The notes: generated from the letters alone by a model not told the origin. Counted from the stretch's first letter, positions 28,836 to 41,719 are shown. The stretch is DNA of 64,000 nt from Dromiciops gliroides (GCF_019393635.1 NC_057863.1:645892660-645956659), one strand, 5' to 3'. Numbers and translations: made by a program.

Positions 28836-29930
28836 TTAATAAAAGTATTTTATTATTTTCCAGTTACATGTAGTGTTATTTCAACATTGTTAATATAAAG
28901 ATTCCATTTCAAATTTTTCTCCCTCCCTCACCTCCCTCCCCTCCTCCCCTAGACACCAAGTAATCTGATATAGGTTATATATATATAATGAAAATGTAAC
29001 TGAATTTATGTTGCATCCTGCATCTGTCTAAGCCACCTTGCTATATTCCTTGTAATTGAGCTCAGGAATTTAGCTTTCATTCTGTTAGTTTACAAGTACA
29101 ATTACAAGAAAAAACTTATTCTACCAACTTTATCTTTAATAGGCCTACAAGACTGACATGGTATATTTCCACAACACATATTATCCATCTGTGCCTGTTC
29201 TGTACAATAAAGGAAGGTCTTGTCTTCCTAAACAAACCTCTCCTAGGAGGGCTGAGAGTCTGCTATCCCTGGTGTACTCCCCCACCACCCTGCCTGAGGC
29301 GGTAAGCAATAAGCTATAGGTTGTACATGTGCGATTATGTAAAACATTACCATATTAGTCACTTTTGTATAAGAACAGAATAAAAGAAAAAAATGAAAGG
29401 AAAGTGAAAATAACCTACTTTAGTCTGTCTTCAGTCAATATCAGTTCTTTCTTTGGAGTTGGAATAGTATGCTTCATCATCGATCCTTTGGGAATGTCTG
29501 GGATCATTGTATTGCTGAGAATAGTTTAAATCAGGCAGCTAGGTGGCACAGTGGATAGAGCACTGGCCCTGGAGTCAGAGGACCTGAGTTCAAATCCAGC
29601 CTTAGACACTTAACTACTACTAGCTGTGTGACCCTGGGCAAGTCACTTAACCCCAACCTGCCTCACTTAAAAAAAAAAGAGGGTGGGGGAGAATAGTTAA
29701 ATCATTTCATAATTCTTCATCAAACATTATTGCTTGACTCTGTGCACAACTTTCTCCATGGTTCTGCTCACTTTACCTATACAATCAGTTCATGCAAGTC
29801 TTTCCAGGCCTCTCTCAAATCATTCTTTAACATTCATTTTGTAAGATTTTGGAGTTCCAAATTTTTCTCCTTCTCTCTTCTTTTACCCCCCCCCCCACTA
29901 ATTAATTGATCATGTTCAGACCATTGTCTC
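28836..29930 (-). mobile_element. L1 3' fragments (interrupted)
   Basis: 28840-28990 is the reversed L1 terminus (TATTTTATTATTTTCCAGTT). 29700-29860 is further inside (GTTCATGCAAGTCTTTCCAG). 29000-29330 is unassigned. Confidence 0.55.
29533..29688 (+). mobile_element. WSINE1-like SINE
   Basis: TSD GAGAATAGTTTAAATC / GAGAATAGTTAAATC at 29517-29532 and 29689-29703. Confidence 0.93.
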
Positions 29931-30321
29931 TCAGTTTAACTTTAATTTACAAATATAACACAGCATAGGTCTCTCCCCTTGATAATGATGAGTGAAGGAG
30001 TCATTTAGATATGGATTCAGAAGAAAGAAGGGGCCACTGAGGGCTGAATCCATCCTTTTTGAAGGTGCTCACAGGTCCCTCTACACAGCCAAAGGAAAAA
30101 GCTCCTTCCCTAACAGTTACAGAATGTCGCAAAATACTCTGCACTCTTGCAGTGGGCCCCTCCCTTCTGGGTCATTGTGATTCTCCCAGGAAGTCATCTG
30201 CCCTAGCATCCTCCATGTGGAGATGTTGTATCAGATGAGCAAACACACATGCCAGGTCCTTATTATTATGTTGTTTTTATTCTCATGTCATCTCTTCCCA
30301 TTAGATTAGATCTTCCAGTCC

Positions 30322-30474
30322 TTTTTTTTTTTTTTTTTGGTGGGGTAATTGGGGTTAAGTGGACTTGCCCAGGGTCACACAGCTAGTAAGTGTCAAATTT
30401 CTGAGGCCAGATTTGAACTCAGGTATTCCTGACTCCAGGGCTGGTGCTCTATCTACTGCGCCACCTAGCTGCCC
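30322..30474 (-). mobile_element. WSINE1-like SINE
   Basis: Exact TSD CTTCCAGTCC at 30312-30321 and 30475-30484. Confidence 0.92.
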
Positions 30475-30643
30475 CTTCCAGTCCATTTTTTACCCCTTTG
30501 CAAACCTCCCATGGCTCCCCTTGCCCCTAGCTTTTCGGTTGAAAATTTTATCTCTGTGTTGAAGTCATTTGGTGAAGCTCCCTCTTCTCCACTGATCTTC
30601 ATCTCACATTACTCAGATACTTTCCCTCTTTCACCTATTCTTT

Positions 30644-30790
30644 TTTTTTTTGGGGGGGGGGCAATGAGGTTAAGTGACTTGCCCAAGGTCACACAACATA
30701 GTAAGTGTCAAGTGTTTGGAGGGCCGAATTTGAACTCAGGTCCTCCTGAAACCAGGGCCGGTGCTTACCCACTGCACCGCCTAGCTGCCT
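30644..30790 (-). mobile_element. WSINE1-like SINE
   Basis: Diverged TSD TTCACCTATTC / TTCACCTGTTTC. Confidence 0.9.
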
Positions 30791-30961
30791 CTCCTTCACC
30801 TGTTTCAAATTAAATCCCCCTACATGTCCTTGGTTCCATTTCATTGGGTCTTTCTGGCTGATTGCCTTTTCTATCAGTCCAATCAATCTCCCTGTATATT
30901 GGCTGCTTCTCTGCTGCCTACCAAACATGTCCACGTCTCTTCCATCCTTAAAGAATATCTA

Positions 30962-31122
30962 CTTCAGCTAGGTGGCGCAAGTGGCATAGAGCACCGGCCC
31001 TGGAGTCAGGAGTACCTGAGTTCAAATCCGGCCTCAACACTTAACACTTACTAGCTGTGTGACCCTGGGCAAGTCACTTAACCCCAATTGCCTCACTTTA
31101 AAAAAAAAAAAAAAAAAGAAAA
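30962..31122 (+). mobile_element. WSINE1-like SINE
   Basis: TSD AAAGAATAT on both sides. A-rich tail about 40 bp. Confidence 0.9.
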
Positions 31123-31124
31123 AA

Positions 31125-32775
31125 AGAATATATAATTCAACCATCCCCATCCATGATAGCGATTATAACCCTCCTCCTCTTGTCTCTAAACTCTTTGGGA
31201 AAGCCATCTACAACTGGTTCCTCCACTTACTTTCCTCTTGCTCTTCTCCAAAATCTCTCAGGCTGGTGTTCCACCTCATCACTCAACTGAAATTGTTCTT
31301 TCTAAAGTTACCAATGATCTCCATCTTCATCCTTCTTGACCTCTCTGAAGCCTTGACACTCTTCTCCTTCATACTCTCTTCTCTCTGGGTTCTCATGACA
31401 TTGTTCTCTCCTGCTTCTCTTTCTACCTCTCTGACCACTCCTCATTCTTCTTTTGCTGGATCTTCATGCAGGTCCCGCTTGTTAACCAAGGATGTTAACC
31501 CTAAGGCTCTGACTTGGGGCCCTACTTCTTTTCTCCTTCTATGTTATTTTGCTTGTAATCAGTTGCCATGATACAATTATAATCTATTTACAGGTGATTC
31601 TCAAGATCTATTTATTCAGCCCTAAACCTCATTCCTGATCTCCAGTCTCTAATTTCCTATTGGTCATCTCAAATTGGATGTCTCATGGCATATTAAACTC
31701 AACATGTCCAAACTAGGACTCATTATCTTTCACCTAGTCCATATACAGTCAAAGGCACCATGTTTTTCTTAGTTACCCAGGCGTCATCATTCATCCTTGA
31801 TTCCTCATTCTCTCTAACTCCCTAAATCCAATGTGTTGCTAAGGCTTGTTGACTTCACCTTTGTAAGATCTCTCACACATACCCCCCTTCTCTCCTCTGA
31901 TATTGCTATTCCCCCCTAGAACATTCCTTATCAACTCATACCTGTACTATTGCAATAGCCCACTGGTGGCTCTCCACACCAAAGAGAGATTCAAGGTCTC
32001 TCCTCACGGCAGTCTGTCCTCCACTCAGAATATCAAATAATCTTACTAAAATGCAGGTGTGACCTACGTCACCCCCCCATTCAATAGATTCCAACGTTTC
32101 CCTCTTACCTCCATGATCAAATATAAAAATCCCCTCTTTGGTCTTTAAAGTTCTTCAGAAACCTGTTCCCTTTCTACCTTTCTTACGCTTTCACTCCCCT
32201 TCACTCCATCTTATGATCCAGTGACGCTGCTCTCCTCACTACTCCTTCAAGATACTCCATCTTCCGACTCTACATTTCTTGGTTATTCCTTAAAGCATGC
32301 AATACATTTCTTTCAAATCTCTGCCTCCTTACCATCCTGGCTGTCTTCAAGTCCTAGCTAAAATCCCAGCTTCCTCAGGAAGCCCTTTTCTGCCCTCCCC
32401 CATGATGCCAGTGCCTTTTCTCTGTTGATAATCTCCAATTTTATACTGCATATATCTTTTTAAAATTTATATTATTTTTTTTAGTGAGGCCATGGAGTTA
32501 AGTGACTTGCCCAGGGTCACACAGATAGTAAATGATTAAGTGTCTGAGGCTGGATTTGAACTCAAGTACCCTGACTCCAGGGCCGGTGCTCTATCCCACT
32601 GCGCCATCTAGCTGCCCCTGCATCTATCTTTTAGCATGAGTTTGTTTCATGTGACCCGCCCCCCCTCTCAGTGGACTTTGAGCTCCCTGAAAGCAGACAT
32701 CATCTCTTGCCTTCCTTAGTACTTTTAGCACCTAGCACTGTGTGTGGCACATAATAGACACTTAACAAAAACTGC
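31125..32775 (+). mobile_element. L2-clade LINE, ORF2 C-terminal half and 3' end
   Basis: The plus-strand frame reads LLDLSEA (RT motif region, compare LLDLSAAFDTVDH) near 31340. The 3' end is AGCACCTAGCACTGTGTGTG then CACTTAACAAAAACTGCTTG. Many frameshifts. Interrupted by the SINE at 32461-32617. Confidence 0.75.
32461..32617 (-). mobile_element. WSINE1-like SINE
   Basis: TSD CTGCATATATCTTTT / CTGCATCTATCTTTT at 32446-32460 and 32618-32632. Confidence 0.93.
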
Positions 32776-32937
32776 TTGATCAACTGGGTCCTCTTTCCAT
32801 TCATATCTTACATGCAGATGGGCAAAATTCCCAAGCATGAGCATCCAGGGCTTGTAAAGGATTTGGATCCAAGGAGAGAAGAGGGACTTTTCTCCCCACT
32901 CACAAAGGAGAGGGTTGAGGTTCTCCTCCAGCTTCTT

Positions 32938-33103
32938 CTTTCTTTTTTTGGGGGGAGTGGGGGTTTAGGTGAGGCAATTTGGGTTAAGTGACTTGCCCAG
33001 GGTCACACAGCTAGTAAGTGTCAAGTGTCTGAGGCCAAATTTGAACTCAGGTCCTCCTGAATTCAGGGCCAGTGCTTTATCCACTGCGCCACCTAGCTGC
33101 CCT
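32938..33103 (-). mobile_element. WSINE1-like SINE
   Basis: Exact TSD CTCCTCCAGCTTCTT at 32923-32937 and 33104-33118. Confidence 0.93.
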
Positions 33104-33118
33104 CTCCTCCAGCTTCTT

Positions 33119-33947
33119 GGAGTTGAGAACAGGATTCATAGCAGCTGCCGGCATAACCCTCTGTCCCAAAACCTAGTAACATGGAACTCTCTCCTCATTG
33201 GTGGAGATGAATGCTATGCCCTGAGGGAAGGGCAGAGTTAGCCAGAGGTGAGTGATCTCCAGCCTTTATCAGTCTCCCTTTCTGGACTCTTTAGGGCCAG
33301 TCCCCTAGAGTCCCTCCTTTGTGACTCATCAAACTTCAAGTCTTCCGTAGGACTCTTCCAGTGTTGAGTCAGGAGCACTTCTGGCTTCCAATTTGGAGAG
33401 GGAGGATGGAAGAAGCCAACCCCACTTCAGATTGCTGATGGGAAAAGAATCTGGGAAGAAGCCTGTTCCCATTCCCAGCTTGCTACACTAGAGACTTTGG
33501 GGAGTTTCCCTTCAGGTAAGAAACAGGACACTCCTTGGTTGATCTGAGTTATCTTGCTCCCAATGAAAGAGCACCTTCACTTTATATTGTGTGGTGTACA
33601 CTCTACAATGTATAACTTCTTTGATTTCTGTTTTGCTATGTTTGGATAATGAAGGTTCTAAGCTTTTTTTGCTATGTGTATTATTGGGGAGATAAGTAGA
33701 TATAATTCTAGCTTGGGGGCCCACTCTCTCTGAGGAGAGCAGAGTGGCCTCCAGACCCCCTCTTACAGACAATGAAAAGTCTCCTTTGGAGAAGGGTGGG
33801 GGAAAAGGGATTAGAGATGTATAGTGTGCCTCCCTTCAAGCCCCATACTCACAACACTCTTCCCGCCCTTGCTACACCAGCCAAAACTCTGAGTTGTAGA
33901 GAATCGTGGCTTGCACCACCCCCACTCCCTTCATGCAGTCCATGGTT
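33119..33947. other. Unassigned sequence
   Basis: No repeat family and no supported exon seen. Confidence 0.4.
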
Positions 33948-33960
33948 GGGGCCTCTGTTT

Positions 33961-34106
33961 TTTTTTTTTTTTTAGTGAGGCAATTGGGGTTAAGTGACTT
34001 ACCCAGGGTCACACAGCTAGTGTTAAGTGTCTGAGGCCGGATTTGAACTCAGGTCTTCCTGACTCCAGGGCCGGTGCTTTATCCACTGCTCCACCTAGCT
34101 GCCCCA
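33961..34106 (-). mobile_element. WSINE1-like SINE
   Basis: TSD GGGGCCTCTGTT / GGGGCCTTCTGTT. Eight bases of the CORE (AGTAAGTG) are missing. Confidence 0.9.
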
Positions 34107-34120
34107 GGGGGCCTTCTGTT

Positions 34121-35268
34121 GAACCCTGCTATGGAGGTTCCAATGCTAAAGTGATATCGTGAAGTCTAGTTACTGTCCCTTTTACCCTGCTCCTCTGTCA
34201 CAGTGAATAAATTAGCATGGGCTTAGCTGGGAAGGGGCACTAGCAGCTGCCCAGATCAGGGAGAGCCTGATGTCGGAGCCAGCCTTTGGGATGACTTTCT
34301 AGGCATTCTAAATGGCAACGGTAAAGGAGGAAGGTTCATGTCCAGAATCCAGAGAGAGGAAGAATTCATACCCAGGGCTCATCTTCTTTCTATTACATCA
34401 ATGCTGTTCATCATAACTAGTGTCAGTGATTTCAAGAGGGAGATAACAAAAGTAGGGGGTGGGAATGACAAAAAGATGGAGGGGAGGAGGGACGCATTAT
34501 ATATATATGAAAGGGTGGGGATTGAAAAGTAAATTCAACAAATCATCCCACCCGCCTTAGGCCCTGATACCTCAACTAGGTAAAAACCACTTTTCTTTGA
34601 TCAACAGTCAATCATAAGCTTTAGATGAAGTGCAATAAATACCTTGGCTCATCTGTCAACAGTAGTGACGTTGCCTAGGAAATATATTCATATTGTCTAA
34701 GGAAAATTGGTAGTACTGCGTGGTGGGTTTTGGAGACTTAAGCAAACAAAAAGCAGAAAGCCTCCCTCTAAGCCCCTGAGAAGGAATCGACTGGGGGAAA
34801 GGGAAAGGGGAGGGAAAGGAGCAGAACCTTATCTGGGTCTAAGTCACCTAGTCCTCAGTTTCTCCATGGCTGGAGTGAGGGACTTTGTGAGTTCCCACTG
34901 ACATCTTAGCAGGTTCTTGGATCAGTTGATAGCTGTGTCTGTATTACATGGATGCAGGCTCAAGGCTCTTTAAAGCAACCAGTAGAAAAAGTCACACTGT
35001 CCCTAAGGGGAACATCTTGAGGACCCCCAGCAAAAGGGACTCCTAGGAGCAGTGAATTTTCCTTTCACCACATATGCTCTCTAAACTTGAGCCCACTCTC
35101 CCTTGAACTCTGTATGAACTCATGGGATGTGTGTGTGTGTGTGTGTGTGTGTTGAGCATGTGAACAAGTGAGAGGGAGAGAGAGAAAGAGACAGAGACAG
35201 AGAGACAGAGAGACATGAGAGAGAGATCTGCTACCACAATTGTTCTAATTGGTAGATTTCCCTCATTC
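34121..35268. other. Unassigned sequence with (GT)n
   Basis: A (GT)n run lies at 35129-35152, followed by a GA-rich stretch to 35226. No gene recognised. Confidence 0.45.
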
Positions 35269-35286
35269 TAAAAGCTGATTGAGTTT

Positions 35287-35453
35287 GGTTTTTTTTTTTG
35301 GGTGGGGGGGGTTGCGGGCAATGAGGGTTTAATTGACTTGCCCAAGGTCACACAGCTAGTACGTGTCAAGTGTCTGAGGCCGAATTTGAACTCAGGTCCT
35401 CCTGAATCCAGAGGCTGGTGCTTTATATCCACTGTGCCACCTAGCCTGCCCCC
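35287..35453 (-). mobile_element. WSINE1-like SINE
   Basis: TSD AAAAGCTGATTGAGTTT / AAAAGCTGATCTGAGTTT. Confidence 0.92.
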
Positions 35454-35720
35454 AAAAGCTGATCTGAGTTTGAACTGACTCTTTACCCATAATCATGATG
35501 GGAAGTCCACTTCTGGGGGTTCATAAGCAAGAACACTAGAAAATATGGCTCTTAACATTTCAGGGAGACCCCTAGAGACCTGAATGGACAGAGTAACCAC
35601 CTTTTGGGGTCCAGATTCATCAGTGTGAGTGGTAATGTATTGCCTCAGAACATGAGGCAATACATACACACATATTTACTCATAAGTCTACATGTTTTTC
35701 TCCCCATAAATTGTATGCTT

Positions 35721-35885
35721 TTTTATTTTTAAATTTAAAAAAATTTTTTTTTTGGTGAAGCAATTGAGGTTAAGTGACTTGCCCAGGGTCACACAGCTAG
35801 TGTCAAGTGTTTGAGGCTGGATTTGAACTCAGGTCCTCCTGACTCCAGGGCCAGTGCTCTATCCACTGCACCACCTAGCTGCCCC
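35721..35885 (-). mobile_element. WSINE1-like SINE
   Basis: Diverged TSD AATTGTATGCTTTT / AATTATATGTTCTTTT. Confidence 0.9.
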
Positions 35886-35894
35886 AATTATATG

Positions 35895-35997
35895 TTCTTT
35901 TAGAACAGCAAGTATTTATTTTTTTGTCTTTCTACTCCCAGTGCTCAACATGGTACCCGACACACAATAGGCACTTAATAAATCCTTGTTGTTTATG
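35895..35997 (+). repeat. L2 3' tail
   Basis: GACACACAATAGGCACTTAA then TAAATCCTTGTTG. Confidence 0.7.
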
Positions 35998-36210
35998 TAA
36001 TCCTAAAGAAAACCTTTTTTTCTTTTTGCTTCCTCTTTGCATCTTTTCATGACATCAGAAAGAAGAGATTCTGAGACACTTACTGAGAATGAAATTGCTT
36101 TCTAGACTGATTGGACCAATTCATAGCTTGATCAACAGTGTATTATAACATGCCTGTCTCCCTTCCACAGCCCTTCTAACAATTTCGATATTCTCTTTCT
36201 AGTCATTTTT

Positions 36211-36360
36211 TTTTTTTTTTTTTTAGTGAGGCAATTGGGGTTAAGTGACTTGCCCAGGGTCACACAGCTAGTAAGTGTTAAGTGTCTGAGGCCGGATTTG
36301 AACTCAGGTACTCCTGACTCCAAGGCCGGTGCTCTATCCACTGCGCCACTTAGCTGCCCC
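36211..36360 (-). mobile_element. WSINE1-like SINE
   Basis: Exact 16-bp TSD CTTTCTAGTCATTTTT at 36195-36210 and 36361-36376. Confidence 0.94.
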
Positions 36361-37194
36361 CTTTCTAGTCATTTTTAATAATCTGATGGGTGTGAGGTAG
36401 AACCTCAGAGGTGTTTTAATTTGTATTTCTCTTGTTGGTTATATAGATTTTTTTCCACATTGATTTTCATAGCTTGCCTTTCTTCTTTTGAGAAATGTAT
36501 GCTTATATTCTTTGACCCTTTATCTATTGTGGAATATCTTATTCATATTTGAATTACTGTTGTCAATATCAGACCTTTATAGGAGATTTCTTAAAGATGC
36601 TTCCCCACTGAAATGTTACTCCTTTCATTCTAATTGCATTCATTTTGCTAATACGGAAAAACTTTAATTTTATGTAAATAAACTTGTTTTCCTGTCACTG
36701 AATCTACTTTGCATTCCTGATATAAATCTAATTTAGTAATGGTGTGAGCTTTTAAAATATGTTGATGTAGCCTCTTTATTAATGTTTTAGTCAACGCTTT
36801 GACATTGGTATTCATTGTCTATTGGACTGTTGTTTTTTTTGTCCACATCATCTCTCTCTCTCTGGTTTAGGTGATCATAGTCCAGGATGTGGCAAAGAAG
36901 TAGTTTTTTAGGCTCTCTTTTTTTTCCTTATGTTTGCAAGTGATTTAGGTAACATTCTAGTCATTTATCCTTTGATCATTTATTAGAATTTATGTTTATT
37001 AGAATAAAATTAGAATAGAATGCTTATTTTTCAATATAATTCACTTGTAGATCCATCTGGTCCTGAGGCCTTTTCTTTTGTTGGTTCTCTTATGACTTGT
37101 TTAATTTGTTTTTCTGGGATTGAGTTGTTAAAATTATTGACTTTTTCTGTTAATTTGGATATTTTATATTTTTGTAACTATTAATTCATTTTTA

Positions 37195-37278
37195 TTTATT
37201 TATTTTTGTGGGACAATGAGGGTCAACTGACTTGCCCAGGGTCACCAGCTATTAAGTGTTAAGTGTCTGAGGCCGGAA
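37195..37278 (-). mobile_element. 5'-truncated SINE, 84 bp
   Basis: Only the CORE and tail are present. TSD TATTAATTCATTTTT on both sides shows that it was truncated at insertion. Confidence 0.88.
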
Positions 37279-37427
37279 TATTAATTCATTTTTTAATCCA
37301 ATATTTGTTTAGTATATAAGATATGTTTTGTTGGCATATAATCAAGCAAAACAGTTTCTTACAATTTTCTTTCTTCATCTTTTTTAATTCATCAATTTGG
37401 TTTTTCCTCTCTTAAAAAAAAAAAGGC

Positions 37428-37595
37428 AGGGCGGCAGCTAGATGGCGCAGTGGATAGAGCACCGGCCATGGAGGTCAGGAAGGACCTGAGATCAAATCCG
37501 GCCTCAGATCCTTAACACTTACTAGCTGTGTGACCCTGGGCAAGTCACTAAACCCCAATTGCCCTCACTAAAACAAAACAAAAAACAAAACAAAC
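37428..37595 (+). mobile_element. WSINE1-like SINE
   Basis: TSD AAAAAAGGCA on both sides. Tail of CAAAA units. Confidence 0.9.
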
Positions 37596-37602
37596 AAAGA
37601 AA

Positions 37603-38245
37603 AAAGGCAAATTAGCCTTTAAAGATTTGTCCATTTTTTATTATCGCAAAAATCAGTTTCTAGTTTTATTTATCATTCAATTTGGTTTTGTTTTGCTTTT
37701 CCACTTTGTTTCTCCATTCTTTGATTTTCAGAATTTCTTTTTATGTTTTGTGTGTAAGAGTCATGTATAATCAAATTTGAGGGTTGTAATGGCAATGTGA
37801 GCTACAATGTAGTAACAAAAGGAATTTCATTAAAACTACAAAAAGATAATTGAATGGAAGTTTCTAATTGCAAAGAGAGGCTGAGATAGTATCCTAGCAG
37901 AGCAAGCAGGCTGTATGGGGAACTCCTAGCTTCATGGGATGGATTAGGATAGAAGCCTCACTGAACTAGTCCAGAGCAATTAAAAAAAAAATGAAATTGA
38001 ATTCTTTGTCTGAAAACCAGCTCAGCAATTGGATGTGTACCATTTGGCATCGCCCAATGATTTAGGGCTTGGGTGTTACATAACACATAAGGACAAATAA
38101 GGGGATTCTGGTGGTTGGGTTCAGGCAGAGGTCATTACATGTCTGAAACCAAGAGAGAGCTTTTGTTCATTTAGGCTTTATGTAACTAAACTTCTGCACA
38201 ACTCCTGCCAGAATTTGGCTTCTACATTGGGTACTTTTTTATTTG
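37603..38245. other. Unassigned sequence
   Basis: Possibly decayed LTR or L1 sequence. No diagnostic ends found. Confidence 0.35.
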
Positions 38246-38257
38246 TTGCTTTTCTCT

Positions 38258-38410
38258 CTCTCTTTTTTTTTTTTTAGTGAGCAATTGGGGTTAAGTGACT
38301 TGCCCAGGGTCACACAGCTAGTAAGTGTTAAGTGTCTGAGGCTGGATTTGAACTCAGGTACTCCTGACTCCAGGGCCGGTGCTCTATCCACTGCGCCACC
38401 TAGCTGCCCC
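38258..38410 (-). mobile_element. WSINE1-like SINE
   Basis: Exact TSD TTGCTTTTCTCT at 38246-38257 and 38411-38422. Confidence 0.93.
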
Positions 38411-38775
38411 TTGCTTTTCTCTTTTAAAAGAATGATATTTAAATCTAAAAAATTATATTGATAACTTTGTTTTTATATCACCAAAATTTCTCCTGTTATC
38501 TCTCTTCTCCCAGAGAACCATCACCATATTAAAAAAAATAATATTTTTTAAAAACAAAAAAAGGAAAAAGAAGAAAAAAATCAACAAAACCAATTCATAT
38601 ATTAAAGAAATCTGAAAATGTTCCACACACATATACCTCCCAATTTCTGTAAATGAGCAATTTGTTGCTTTCTTAGGTTTTCTAGTTATTCTTTCTTGTG
38701 TTGATGAATAGTGTTTTAAAACTATTAATTTTCCCCTATGGACATCTTTCATTTGCATCTTAAAAGTTTAGCACA

Positions 38776-38931
38776 GGGGGCAGCTAGATGGCACAGTGGA
38801 TAGAGCACTGGCCTTGGAGTCAGGAGTACCTGAGTTCAAATCCGGCCTCAGACACTTAACACTTACTAGCTGTGTGACCCTGGGCAAGTCACTTAACCCC
38901 AATTGCCCCGCAAAAAACGAAACAAAACAAA
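38776..38931 (+). mobile_element. WSINE1-like SINE
   Basis: TSD AAAAGTTTAGCACA / AAAAGTTTTAGCACA. Confidence 0.92.
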
Positions 38932-38959
38932 AAGTTTTAGCACATTGTCACCTTGTCTC

Positions 38960-39620
38960 TTTTGATGAAATTATGATTTATTCTTTAACCCTTATATTCT
39001 TTAGTATTGTATTACTGAGTCTTCATTTGTTTGAATTCCTTCTTCAAATACCTTTATTGACTATAATTTTTATTACATGTTAGTCCAATAAAGAATGTGT
39101 TTAATATTTCTGCTTTTCTGTGTTGGTTTTTTGAGACTTTTATGTCATAGCACTTGGTTTTGGTCAACTTTTGTAAAGGTACCACAAACATCTGAGAAAT
39201 AGATATGCTCCCTTTGACTTCCATTAAATAATTGCCAGGGACATTTCCTATTTAGCTTTTCTAAAAATCCCTTCAGATACTCTCTTGTTTATATTGTTTT
39301 ATAGTTTTGTCTAGGTCTGATAGGGGGCAAATTGAGATTCCAACTATTACAGTATCATTGCATATTTTTCCCTATAATTTCATTAGCTTTTTTTGGTTGT
39401 TGTTTTGTTGTTGTTTGTTTTTGTGGGCAATGAGGGTTAAGTGATTTGCCCAGGGTCACACAGCTAGCAAGTGTCAAGTGTCTGAAGATGGATTTGAACT
39501 CAGGTCCTCCTGAATCCAAGGCTGGTACTTATCCACTGCGCCACCTACCTGGCCCCAATTTCATTAGCTTTTGCTTTAAGTACTTTGATACCATTTGGTC
39601 ATGTATTTTATGTACTGACA
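38960..39620 (-). mobile_element. Probable L1 ORF2 fragment, antisense
   Basis: AGGTCTGATAGGGGGCAAAT then TTGAGATTCCAACTATTACA resembles reversed L1 ORF2. Interrupted by the SINE at 39393-39556. Confidence 0.5.
39393..39556 (-). mobile_element. WSINE1-like SINE
   Basis: Exact TSD AATTTCATTAGCTTTT at 39377-39392 and 39557-39572. Confidence 0.94.
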
Positions 39621-39972
39621 TTTCATTATGAATGGTGCCTTTAACTATAATGGAGGCTTTTTGACTAGCTTTGGAGATATGCAAAAAGACTGGCCTTGTC
39701 CTGATTTTGGCTCTTCCTTGAACAATCCCCAATTGGGATTTGGTTCTATTCCCTACTGTGTCTCTAACAGGTTCCAATCAGATGTCTCCAAACCTCCAAA
39801 GGCTCCTCATTCTACTTGTGTATTCCAGGAGTGACTTGAGGAACTTATGGGCTTTTCTGTTTGGTCCTTTTGATCAAGGGTAGGCAAACCATAGTCCTTG
39901 AGCCAAGTCTGGTCTATTTTGGTGCAGACTGTGATCTAAGAAGGGTTTTTTTATTTTAATAAAATTGTATTA

Positions 39973-40126
39973 TATATATATATATTTTTTTGCAGGGCGA
40001 GGGTTAAGTGGACTTGCCCAGGGTCACACAGCTAGTAAGTGTTAAGTGTCTGAGCCGGATTGAACTCAGGTCCTCCTTGAATCCAGGGCCGGTGCTTTAT
40101 CCACTGTGCCACCTAGCTGCCCCCCC
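39973..40126 (-). mobile_element. WSINE1-like SINE
   Basis: TSD AAATTGTATT on both sides. Confidence 0.9.
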
Positions 40127-40299
40127 AAATTGTATTTTATTTTTAAAATGTAAAAACTATTTCTAGCTTATGAGTTGTACAAAAATAGATGATGGACTGG
40201 ATTTTGCCCTTGGGCTCTAGTTTGCTGACCTCTGTTCTTGATCATTTTATTTGGTACTCTTTTTAATCTTTGCTCTGGTGTTGGTGGGGGACTTGCACT

Positions 40300-40850
40300 T
40301 CTCTAGGATATTTCACATTTATATCTTATCTGAAATTCCTATAGCCTTAATTTCCAAATATATTCTCCCTCCTCTAGTACCTGGTGAGCCATCCCCTTTA
40401 ACAAGAATTAAAAAGAAAAAGAAAAAAATCAGTTCTGTCAAACTAACCAACACTAACCAAACTAATCAACTGAGTCTTATTGTATATGTAGTGTTCCACA
40501 CCTACAGTCCTTCATTTTTTTGCAAGAAGAGAAGGAGTCTATTTTCTCATTTCTTTTTTTGGAATCAGACTTGGTTATTATAATCACACAGTGTTCAGTT
40601 TCTTTTTATTGTTGTTGTCTTTTCCATTTCTGGTGGTGGTGTCATTTTTTCCTGGTCCAGCTTACTTTATTCTGCATCCATTCTTGCAAGTCTTCCATGC
40701 TTTTCTGTATACTTCATATGTATCATTGTCTAAAAAGACTCAATAATATTTCATTGCATTCATGTACCACCGTTATTTAGTCATCTCCAGTCAATGGGAA
40801 TATGCTTTGTTTCTAGTTCTTCTAGTACAAAGATTATTATCCATTGCAGA
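40300..40850 (-). mobile_element. L1 3' fragment, antisense
   Basis: CTTGCAAGTCTTCCATGCTT, AATATTTCATTGCATTCATG and TCTCCAGTCAATGGGAATAT are reversed L1 3' landmarks. Confidence 0.65.
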
Positions 40851-40949
40851 AGGGAAAATAGCTGAGGCTCAGAGACATGAATAGACCTGCTGTTGGAATT
40901 AAGGTAAAATGACTTGGAATGCCTTTTCTTTGATTAACAAATATATTCA

Positions 40950-41098
40950 GGGCGGCTAGGTGGCACAGTAGATAAACACCGGCCCTGGATTCAGGAGGAC
41001 CTGAGTTCAAATTCGGACTCAGACACTTGACACTTACTAGCTGTGTGGACCCTGGCAAGTCACTTAACCTCCATTGCCCCGCCAAAAGACAAAACAAA
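40950..41098 (+). mobile_element. WSINE1-like SINE
   Basis: TSD ACAAATATATTC on both sides. Confidence 0.92.
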
Positions 41099-41385
41099 AC
41101 AAATATATTCTGCTTGTTTCTATGGTCCCTTATGAACTCTTTTTCCTTTGTATATTTTCCTGCATTTTGTCACTGTGTTGATTCTTGCAACTGCATCACT
41201 TCTCATGTAGGAGAAAGTCAGCTCCTCAATATATTCCTGATTTCTAATTCTCCAGACTTCAGGAAATTTCCTCTTGGGTGAAATCAGTGCCCCCTCACCC
41301 CACCTAACCCCCTAACTCTACTTGCTCCTAGGAGGAGAGCTTATTCACTCTGGCTTTTTTTTTCCCTGGTACATTCTAATCTGTA

Positions 41386-41615
41386 TAGCTAGGTGGTACA
41401 GTGGATAGAGTGCTGGGCCTGGGGTCAGAAAAACTCTTGAGTTCAAATCAGGCCTAGACACGTACTAGCTATGTGATCCTGGGCAAGTCACTTAACCCTG
41501 TTTGCCTCAGTTTCCTTATCTGTAAAATGAACTGGAGAAGGAAATGGCAAAGCACTTTATCTTTGCCAAGAAACCCCAATGAGAATCAGATAAAACTAAA
41601 CAACAAAATAATTTT
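41386..41615 (+). mobile_element. Long CORE-SINE with RTE-like tail (MAR1-like)
   Basis: Head, CORE, TGAACTGGAGAAGGAAATGG, CTTTGCCAAGAAACCCCAAT and a CAA-rich tail. Confidence 0.82.
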
Positions 41616-41719
41616 TCCAGTTTCTATTTGGTATCTCCTTGGATAAATGGTTTTTACTCCTCATTCACTATTTATGGTCTTTTGTGTAACTGGCACTCAA
41701 TGGGAAAGGAATTAAACAG

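Larger units (their letters stand above)
36110..37425 (-). mobile_element. L1 ORF2 fragments, antisense
   Basis: ATCTGATGGGTGTGAGGTAG, TTTCTTCTTTTGAGAAATGT and, later, AGATCCATCTGGTCCTGAGG are the reversed L1 ORF2 landmarks in their usual order. Broken by two SINEs. Confidence 0.75.

Noticed and set aside
31059-31571. 170-codon ORF as a gene
   Set aside because: It begins in a SINE A-tail and runs through decayed L2-type reverse transcriptase (LLDLSEA).
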